Origin: Paracoccaceae bacterium
GTDB taxonomy: Bacteria > Pseudomonadota > Alphaproteobacteria > Rhodobacterales > Rhodobacteraceae
Assembly (NCBI GenBank): GCA_020622085.1
Contig: JAHRYM010000001.1
Span: 1,449,293 to 1,513,292, forward strand
DNA length: 64,000 bases
Direction of reading: 5' to 3'
Of this stretch, positions 43,475-49,967 are shown piece after piece (the stretch's first letter is position 1; the number at the start of each line of letters is the position of its first letter). Position numbers and translations under genes: made by a program. The notes beneath the pieces were generated by a model. It had not been told where the DNA came from. It ran no database searches and saw nothing but the letters and a program-made list of their open reading frames with translations.

Positions 43475-43489
43475 TTAAGACGAGGTTAC
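43475..43489. promoter_or_regulatory. CtrA-like box upstream of fliG (weak)
   Basis: TTAA (43475-43478) and TTAC (43486-43489) are seven bases apart. The CtrA consensus is TTAA-N7-TTAA, so one base differs. The site lies 40-55 bp upstream of the chosen fliG start, in keeping with CtrA control of flagellar genes in Rhodobacteraceae. CGTCTT/AAGACG overlaps it as a second dyad. The evidence is position and motif only. Confidence 0.3.
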
Positions 43490-43508
43490 GTTCCGTCAGC
43501 TTTCGCAC

Positions 43509-43536
43509 AAAAAAGGGCGGCACCATGGCACCGCCC
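43509..43536 (-). terminator. Probable terminator after purB
   Basis: On the minus strand GGGCGG (43531-43536) pairs with CCGCCC (43515-43520) and is followed by TTTTTT. The loop region contains a further two-base pairing. It lies 28 bp past the purB stop codon. Confidence 0.7.
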
Positions 43537-43563
43537 CCCGTTTCGCATCACGATCGGCCAGCC

Positions 43564-44871
43564 TCAGGCCGCCCCGAACACCCGGGCAAAGATCGTGTCG
43601 ACGTGCTTGGTGTGATAGCCCAGGTCGAACTTCTCCTCGATCTCGGCGGGCGACAGCGCGGCGGTCACTTCCGGGTCGGCCAGAAGTTCGGTCTTGAAGT
43701 CGGCGCCCTGTTCCCAGACCTTCATCGCGTTCCGCTGCACCAGGCGGTAGGCGTCTTCACGATTGACGCCCGCCTGGGTCAGCGCCAGCAGCACCCGCTG
43801 CGACATGACCAGGCCTTTGAACCTGTTCATGTTCCTGAGCATGTTTTCCGGGTAGATCACCAGCTTTTCCACCACGCCCGCCAGCCGGTTCAGCGCGAAA
43901 TCCAGCGTGATCGTGGCGTCCGGCGCGATGCCGCGTTCGACGCTCGAATGCGAGATGTCGCGTTCGTGCCAGAGGGCCACGTTCTCCATCGCCGGGATCA
44001 CCGCCATGCGGACCAGCCGGGCAAGGCCGGTGAGGTTCTCGGTCAGGACGGGATTGCGCTTGTGCGGCATCGCCGACGACCCCTTCTGGCCGGGGCTGAA
44101 AAACTCCTCGGCCTCAAGCACTTCGGTGCGCTGCATGTGGCGGATCTCGATGGCGACGTTCTCGATCGAACTGGCGATCACGCCCAGCGTGGCGAAGAAC
44201 ATCGCGTGGCGGTCGCGCGGGATGACTTGCGTGCTGATCGGTTCGGGGCGCAGGCCGAGCATCTTGCAGACGTGGTCTTCAACCGCCGGGTCGATGTTGG
44301 CGAAGGTGCCGACCGCGCCCGAAATCGCGCCGGTGGCGACTTCCTCGCGCGCCGCTTGCAGGCGCGCCTTGTTGCGGTCCATTTCCGCGTAAAACCGCGC
44401 GAAGGTCAGGCCCATCGTCGTCGGTTCGGCATGGATGCCGTGGCTGCGGCCGATGCGGACGGTGTCCTTGTGTTCAAAGGCGCGTTTTTTCAGCGCCGCC
44501 AGAACCCGGTCCATGCCCGCCAGCAGGATGTCGGCGGCGCGGACAAGCTGGATGTTGAGCGTGGTGTCCAGGACATCGGACGAGGTCATGCCCTGATGGA
44601 CGAAACGCGCATCTTCCGGCCCGATGTGTTCGGCCAGATGCGTCAGGAAGGCGATGACGTCATGCTTGGTCACGGCTTCGATCTCGTCGATGCGGGCCAC
44701 GTCGAATTCGACATCCCGGGCGCGCCAGACGGCTTCGGCGTTCGCTTTCGGGATCACCCCCAGCGCGGCCTGGGCGTCGCAGGCATGGGCCTCGATTTCA
44801 TACCAGATGCGGAACTTGGTTTCCGGCGACCAGATCGCCACCATTTCGGGGCGGGAATAGCGAGGGATCAT
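43564..44871 (-). CDS. purB: Adenylosuccinate lyase
   Basis: This 435-residue enzyme of the fumarase/aspartase superfamily acts twice in purine synthesis, on SAICAR and on adenylosuccinate. Key parts are RFVHQGMTSSDVLDT, RSHGIHAEPTTMG with the catalytic His, and the signature loop GSSAMPHKRNPVLTENL with the catalytic Ser. ATG 44871 (MIPRYSRPEMVAIWS) is the family start; the frame is open far upstream across the divergent spacer but without conserved content. It faces the DUF6314 gene. Confidence 0.97.
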   Translation of the reverse strand: MIPRYSRPEMVAIWSPETKFRIWYEIEAHACDAQAALGVIPKANAEAVWRARDVEFDVARIDEIEAVTKHDVIAFLTHLAEHIGPEDARFVHQGMTSSDVLDTTLNIQLVRAADILLAGMDRVLAALKKRAFEHKDTVRIGRSHGIHAEPTTMGLTFARFYAEMDRNKARLQAAREEVATGAISGAVGTFANIDPAVEDHVCKMLGLRPEPISTQVIPRDRHAMFFATLGVIASSIENVAIEIRHMQRTEVLEAEEFFSPGQKGSSAMPHKRNPVLTENLTGLARLVRMAVIPAMENVALWHERDISHSSVERGIAPDATITLDFALNRLAGVVEKLVIYPENMLRNMNRFKGLVMSQRVLLALTQAGVNREDAYRLVQRNAMKVWEQGADFKTELLADPEVTAALSPAEIEEKFDLGYHTKHVDTIFARVFGAA

Positions 44872-44967
44872 GGCGCGTGCCTTTCCGTGCTGTAGAATGG
44901 GGTTGGTTCGCGCTTTATGCGGATGGGGGAAACATGGCAAGACGCGATAGGGGCGGGACGGTCCGCG

Positions 44968-45585
44968 ATGCCTGAGAGCCTGGAAGTGACGCGCGCGGCA
45001 GAGGGGACGGCCGGGGATGCAGAGGGCGGTGCCGAAGGGCTGGCGCCCTTCCTTGGCCGCTGGACGGTGTCGCGCCGCATCCACGACCGCCGGGGCGGGC
45101 AGGAGGGCGCCTTCCACGGCACGGCCCAGTTCACGCCCTGGGGGGCGGGCCTGCGCTATCACGAAGACGGCACGCTGACGCTTGGGCAGGGGATGCCGCT
45201 GCGCGCCACGCGCGATTACCTCTGGCGGGTCGAACAGGGCCGGATCGTCGTCGATCACGGCGACGGGCGGCCCTTCCACGCCTTCGACCCCGGCAATCCG
45301 GTGGCCGAACACCTGTGCGGCGCCGACACCTATGCCGTCGATTACGACTTCAGCCGCTGGCCGCAGTGGCGGACGGTCTGGGTGGTTTCTGGCCCCGCCA
45401 AGGACTACCGGATGATCACCGATTACGCCCCCGCGCCGGTCGAGCCCGCGCTCGCACCTTCCGAACCGGCGCGGCCCCCCATGATCGCGAGCCTGCCGCC
45501 CGCGATCCTGCGCGGGCCGCATCCGCGCAATCCCGTCTGGCAGAGCGCGCCCAATTGGAGTAAGGGGCGCTTGTCCCGTCCCTGA
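44968..45585 (+). CDS. DUF6314 family protein with C-terminal extension
   Basis: This 205-residue protein contains a DUF6314-like core: LAPFLGRWTVSRRIHDRRGG, GTAQFTPWGAGLRYHEDGTLTLG, LWRVEQGRIVVDHGDGRPFH and DTYAVDYDFSRWPQWRTVWVVSGPAKDYRMITDY. This is probably a lipocalin-like beta barrel, common in Rhodobacteraceae and uncharacterised. After the core a Pro/Ala-rich tail of about 50 residues follows, which I do not associate with the family. The start is uncertain: ATG 44968 is chosen, while ATG 44917 would add 17 residues; neither has a good ribosome binding site. purQ begins 31 bp later. Confidence 0.75.
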   Translation: MPESLEVTRAAEGTAGDAEGGAEGLAPFLGRWTVSRRIHDRRGGQEGAFHGTAQFTPWGAGLRYHEDGTLTLGQGMPLRATRDYLWRVEQGRIVVDHGDGRPFHAFDPGNPVAEHLCGADTYAVDYDFSRWPQWRTVWVVSGPAKDYRMITDYAPAPVEPALAPSEPARPPMIASLPPAILRGPHPRNPVWQSAPNWSKGRLSRP

Positions 45586-45616
45586 ATCTTTCCTGTTCCC
45601 AGCCCGGAGTGCCGCG

Positions 45617-46285
45617 ATGAAAGCCGCCGTCATCACCTTCCCCGGTTCCAACTGCGACCGCGATCTTGCGGTTGCCTTCGAAAAGGCGGGCGCCAGCGTC
45701 ACCCGCGTCTGGCACAAGGATGACGCGCTGCCCGCTGGCACCGATATCGTCGGCATCCCCGGCGGCTTTTCCTTTGGCGACTACCTGCGCTGCGGCGCCA
45801 TTGCGGCGCAATCGCCCATCGCCCGCGCCTTGTCCCGGCATGCCGAGCGTGGCGGCTATGTCATGGGCATCTGCAACGGCTTCCAGGTGCTGACGGAAAT
45901 GCGCCTGCTGCCGGGGGTGCTGATGCGCAACGCCGGGCTCAAGTTCATCTGCAAGCCGGTCACGCTGACGGTCGAGACGACCGACAGCGCCTTCACCAAT
46001 GCCGCGACCAGGGGGCAGCGCCTGACGGTGCCGGTCGCGCATCACGACGGCAACTACACGATCGACGCCGAGGGGCTCGCGGCGCTTCGCGATCAGGACC
46101 GGATCGCCTTCCGATATGTCCAGAACCCCAATGGTTCGATGGACGGTATCGCGGGCATCCTGTCGGAGAACCGCAGGGTGCTTGGGATGATGCCGCACCC
46201 CGAACGTGCGTTGGACGGAACTTCGGGCGGAACCGACGGATCGGTGATTTTCCGCTCGATTCTGGGGGCGATGGCCGCCGCCTGA
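45617..46285 (+). CDS. purQ: Phosphoribosylformylglycinamidine synthase glutaminase subunit PurQ
   Basis: This 222-residue class I glutamine amidotransferase supplies ammonia to PurL in purine synthesis. Motifs are FPGSNCDRDLA at the start, GGFSFGDYLRCGAIAAQSP, nucleophile Cys86 in GICNGFQVL, and the His/Glu pair in MPHPERAL near residue 194. purS and purL, usual neighbours, are not adjacent. CGGAG precedes ATG 45617 at a good distance. The next gene (dctB) starts 45 bp downstream. Confidence 0.96.
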   Translation: MKAAVITFPGSNCDRDLAVAFEKAGASVTRVWHKDDALPAGTDIVGIPGGFSFGDYLRCGAIAAQSPIARALSRHAERGGYVMGICNGFQVLTEMRLLPGVLMRNAGLKFICKPVTLTVETTDSAFTNAATRGQRLTVPVAHHDGNYTIDAEGLAALRDQDRIAFRYVQNPNGSMDGIAGILSENRRVLGMMPHPERALDGTSGGTDGSVIFRSILGAMAAA

Positions 46286-46330
46286 CCGGGGCTTCTTGAG
46301 CCTGCCCCCTGCTCCGCGTAGAAGCGGGGC

Positions 46331-48151
46331 ATGGAGGCCGATCCGCAAATCCAGACCCCAAGCCGGGACGACAGGAACACCCATCCCCTGCCGACCGGCC
46401 TGAGGCGCCCCGTCGAGGCCGTTCGCGGCGTCGCACCGATCTGGTGGCTGCGGGTGGGGGTGGTGGTGCTGACGCTGATCGCAGTCACCACGGTCTGGAT
46501 GACGAATGCCTTCCTGACCCGCAACCTGACGGAAACCACGCGGTCGCGGGCGGAACTGCGCCTTGCGCTTTATTCCGGCAACATCCTGAGCGAGCTGCAG
46601 CGGACCTCGGTGGTGCCGCTCTTGCTGGCGCGCGACCCGACGCTGGTGAATGCGCTGCAAAGTCGCAATTTTTCGCAGACCTCGCTCCGGCTCATTACCG
46701 CCCAGAACGAAATCGGTGCCGCCACGATCCAGCTTCTGGACATGGCCGGGCGCACGGTGGGGGCGACGAACCGGCTGCAACTGGGCATGGCACATGCCAG
46801 CGAGCCCTATTTCGTCGAGGCGCAGCGGTCGAAGGAAACCGTGTTCTCGGTCACGCAGGGGCCCGCCGGCGGCTATCAGTTCACCTATTCCCGCGCGGTC
46901 AGCGAAAACGGCGTGACCAAGGGCGTGATCGTCGTCGGAACCGACCTGTCGAAGTTCGAACGCAGCTGGGCCAGCATATCGGACGGCATCGCCGTTCTGG
47001 ACAGCTCGGGCCGGGTCATCCTGGCGACCGAGCCGCGCTGGCGGGGGCTGACGCTCGACGAGGCGCTGCAGGTGCGCTCGGCGCCCTCGGCGATCACCCG
47101 CGCCTTCCAGGCCACCGCCGACTGGACCAATCCGCCCCCCGACGCCTACCTGTCGGGCGAGGCGGTGATGCGGACCGAGGCGCGGATCCCGTTCCGCGGC
47201 TGGCGGCTGGTCAGCTTTTCCACCTATGATTCGATCCGCGAAAGGGTGAACGCGGTCCTTGCGCTGGAAATCATGGGCTTTGCCATGATCCTGGCGCTGG
47301 GGTTCTATCTGACCTCGCGCCGGGCACGGCTGCAAAGCGAAGGCTACCGGCGCGAATCGGCGGAACTGCGGCAACTCAATACCCGGCTTCAGCGCGAGAT
47401 CGCAGAGCGCGAGAAAGCCCAGCAGGATCTGGCCGTGGTCGAACAGACCCTGGCGCAGTCGTCAAAGCTTGCGGCGCTGGGGGAAATGTCGGCGGCGGTC
47501 AGCCATGAACTGAACCAGCCGCTGGCGGCTATGAAGACCTACCTTGCCGGCGCGCGGCTGCTGCTGCAACGCAAGCGCCCCGAAGAAGCGATGTCGAGCT
47601 TTCAGCGCATAGATGACCTGATCGAGCGGATGGGGGCGATCACCCGGCAGTTGAAATCCTATGCCCGCAAGGGCGGCGAGGCATTCGAGCCCATCGACAT
47701 CCGTTCCTGCGTGTCGGGGGCGCTGTCGATGATGGAGCCGCAATTGCGCACCCGCACCGTGAGGATCAACCGCAGCGTGCCGCGCAAGCCGGTGATGATG
47801 CTGGCCGACAGGATCCGGCTGGAACAGGTGATCATCAACCTGCTTCGCAATGCGCTCGATGCGACGAAGGACACGCCCGGGGCGCAGATCGACATCGAAT
47901 TGACCGATGGCGCACCGGCTGTGTTATCGGTTCACGACAACGGGCATGGTATCGTCGATCTCGATAACCTGTTCGAACCTTTCTACACCACCAAGCGTCC
48001 CGGCGACGGGGTGGGCCTCGGGCTCGCCATCTCGTCGGGAATCGTCAAGGATCTGGGTGGCCGGTTGACCGCGCGGAATGCGCCGCAGGGGGGGGCTGTT
48101 TTCGAAGTCCAGCTTCCCACATTGACCGACAAGACCCGTGCAGCGGAGTGA
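46331..48151 (+). CDS. dctB: Sensor histidine kinase, DctB type
   Basis: This 606-residue membrane kinase has a first span at about residues 43-60, a periplasmic double-PAS (Cache) sensor to about residue 300 with FSVTQGPAGGYQFTYSRAV, and a second span near 315. A coiled-coil linker, the H box ALGEMSAAVSHELNQPLAAMKT with His392, N box INLLRNALDAT, and G boxes DNGHGI and GVGLGLAIS follow. DctB senses C4-dicarboxylates through the periplasmic domain. The length and domain order match DctB. It is followed seven bases later by its response regulator. No dctP, dctQ or dctM transporter genes lie next to it, so the sensed ligand is inferred from family only. Confidence 0.9.
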   Translation: MEADPQIQTPSRDDRNTHPLPTGLRRPVEAVRGVAPIWWLRVGVVVLTLIAVTTVWMTNAFLTRNLTETTRSRAELRLALYSGNILSELQRTSVVPLLLARDPTLVNALQSRNFSQTSLRLITAQNEIGAATIQLLDMAGRTVGATNRLQLGMAHASEPYFVEAQRSKETVFSVTQGPAGGYQFTYSRAVSENGVTKGVIVVGTDLSKFERSWASISDGIAVLDSSGRVILATEPRWRGLTLDEALQVRSAPSAITRAFQATADWTNPPPDAYLSGEAVMRTEARIPFRGWRLVSFSTYDSIRERVNAVLALEIMGFAMILALGFYLTSRRARLQSEGYRRESAELRQLNTRLQREIAEREKAQQDLAVVEQTLAQSSKLAALGEMSAAVSHELNQPLAAMKTYLAGARLLLQRKRPEEAMSSFQRIDDLIERMGAITRQLKSYARKGGEAFEPIDIRSCVSGALSMMEPQLRTRTVRINRSVPRKPVMMLADRIRLEQVIINLLRNALDATKDTPGAQIDIELTDGAPAVLSVHDNGHGIVDLDNLFEPFYTTKRPGDGVGLGLAISSGIVKDLGGRLTARNAPQGGAVFEVQLPTLTDKTRAAE

Positions 48152-48157
48152 AATGCA

Positions 48158-49492
48158 ATGGCCAGAGCCATGAAAGTAGCGATCGTCGATGACGAGGAGG
48201 ACATGCGCCAGTCCGTCAGCCAGTGGCTGGCGCTGTCGGGGTTCGACACCGAAACCTACCCCAGCGCCGAGGATGCGCTGAAATCCATCGGCGCCGATTT
48301 CGCGGGCGTCGTCGTCAGCGACATCCGCATGCCCGGCATGGACGGCATGGCGCTTCTGAAAAAGCTGATGAGCCTGGATAGCGGCCTGCCGGTCATCTTG
48401 ATCACCGGGCATGGCGACGTGCCGATGGCGGTCGAGGCGATGCGGATCGGCGCCTATGATTTTCTGGAAAAGCCCTTCAACCCCGACCGGATGACCGAAC
48501 TGGCCAAGCGCGCCACGCAGGCCCGGCGCATGACGCTGGACAACCGGGCGCTGCGCAAGGAATTGTCGGACGGCTCGACCCTGATGAAGAAGCTGATCGG
48601 ATCCTCCCCGGCGATGGAGCGGCTGCGCGAGGATATCCTCGATCTGGGGCAGGCGGACGGCCATGTGCTGATCGACGGTGAAACCGGCACCGGCAAGACG
48701 CTGGTCGCCCACGCGCTGCATGCCGTGGGGCCGCGGGCGGGCAAGAAATTCGTCGTTGTCTCCTGCGCGGCCTATTCCGAGGATATTCTTGCCACGCGGC
48801 TGTTCGGTCCGATGGAGGAGGGCGGGCAGATCCCGCTGGTCGAGGAAGCACGCGGCGGGACGCTGGTGCTTGAGGATGTCGAGGCGCTGAGTCAGTCGCT
48901 CCAGGCCCGGCTTCTGACCTTCATCAACGAACAGGGCACGCCCGCCGAAACCCGGATCGTTGCAATCTGCAACGACCACGAGCAGGGCCGCACGGTGGAA
49001 GACGCGCTGCGCCCCGATCTTTACTACCGCCTTGCCGCGCTCAAGATCATGCTGCCGCCGCTTCGTTCGCGGGGCGAAGATATCCTGACGCTGTTTGCGC
49101 GTCTGACCGAACAATTCGCCGAGGAATACGGCTGCGAGGCCCCGCAGGTCACCGCGCAGGAGGCCGCGCAGCTTTTGCAGGCGCCCTGGCCGGGCAATGT
49201 GCGGCAATTGATCAACGTGGCGGAGCGTGCGGTGCTTCAGAACCGGCGTGGGTCGGGCTCGATCGCCTCGCTTCTGATGACCGACAACGAAGAAACCGGC
49301 CCGGCGGCGATCACCACCGAAGGGAAGCCCCTGAAGGAATATGTCGAAAGCTTCGAGAAGATGCTGATCGACAACACGATGCGGCGTCACAAGGGCTCGA
49401 TCACCGCGGTGATGGATGAGTTGTGTCTGCCGCGCCGGACCCTGAACGAAAAGATGGCCAAATACGGCCTGCAACGCCAGGACTACCTCTAA
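48158..49492 (+). CDS. dctD: NtrC-family response regulator, DctD type, lacking GAFTGA
   Basis: This 444-residue regulator has a receiver domain with phospho-acceptor Asp55 (VVSDIRMPG) and Lys105 (EKPF), an AAA+ domain with Walker A GETGTGKT at residues 174-181, and a C-terminal Fis-like helix-turn-helix (IDNTMRRHKGSITAVMDELCLPRRTLNEKMAKYG). In canonical sigma-54 activators the AAA+ domain carries GAFTGA between the LFG element and the Walker B strand. Here LFG is followed by PMEEGGQIPLVEEARGGTLVLED with no GAFTGA loop. It is therefore unlikely to activate sigma-54 polymerase in the normal way. It is the obvious partner of the DctB-type kinase just upstream. Confidence 0.88.
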   Translation: MARAMKVAIVDDEEDMRQSVSQWLALSGFDTETYPSAEDALKSIGADFAGVVVSDIRMPGMDGMALLKKLMSLDSGLPVILITGHGDVPMAVEAMRIGAYDFLEKPFNPDRMTELAKRATQARRMTLDNRALRKELSDGSTLMKKLIGSSPAMERLREDILDLGQADGHVLIDGETGTGKTLVAHALHAVGPRAGKKFVVVSCAAYSEDILATRLFGPMEEGGQIPLVEEARGGTLVLEDVEALSQSLQARLLTFINEQGTPAETRIVAICNDHEQGRTVEDALRPDLYYRLAALKIMLPPLRSRGEDILTLFARLTEQFAEEYGCEAPQVTAQEAAQLLQAPWPGNVRQLINVAERAVLQNRRGSGSIASLLMTDNEETGPAAITTEGKPLKEYVESFEKMLIDNTMRRHKGSITAVMDELCLPRRTLNEKMAKYGLQRQDYL

Positions 49493-49967
49493 GCCACTGG
49501 CGGGGTTTGCACTTCGCCTGCAGGGCGATCCCGCGCGCCCGGAGAGGGCGGTTCGGTCACGCCCTGCTCGCCTTATGATTGCAAAATTGGTGATTGTGTT
49601 TCTTAAGCCTTCGCCGTTATTGTGGATATATCCCGGCCCGGCGCCTTGTTTGCGCCCCCGGACAAGAGTTTCGCAGCCGCGTCCGCCGAGGGTTCCGATG
49701 GGAACCACGGTCGCCGCGACCGAGAAAATTGGCCGAAAGGCCTTTCAATTGCCCCGAAGCCTGACAAGCCGGGGCCCAAACTTGGGCGCCGCAGGGCGCT
49801 CTGGACAGAAACGCGATGAAGCGCGACAGGATTGAGGTGCGGGATACAGGCAGGCCATCGGCCGCCGCCGCATTGTTGCCCGTCCGCAGCCTCGCCCCAG
49901 CAACAACAGTCAATGGCCGTGCGCGTCCTCCGGGGCGGGCGCGGCCGTTCGGCTGCGGAAAAATCCA
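49493..49967 (+). promoter_or_regulatory. 475-bp leader region of rne with several hairpins
   Basis: No gene is recognised between dctD and rne. An A/T-rich stretch at 49575-49625 is the likeliest promoter area, though I cannot fix -35 and -10 boxes. Downstream are compact dyads: GGCC-GAAA-GGCC at 49731-49742 (a GNRA tetraloop stem) and GCCCA-AACT-TGGGC at 49774-49787. A long structured leader fits the known autoregulation of RNase E through its 5' untranslated region in E. coli; that it does so here is inference. Confidence 0.4.

Noticed and set aside
41866-44895. Plus-strand open frame of about 1,000 codons across three minus-strand genes
   Set aside because: It runs antisense through the acyltransferase, fliG and purB, all of which have conserved motifs; the frame has none.
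44932-44975. Possible 13-residue leader peptide before the DUF6314 gene, with a GGGGGAA site
   Set aside because: The site looks like a ribosome binding site, but the peptide has no regulatory pattern such as repeated codons, and no attenuator hairpin follows.
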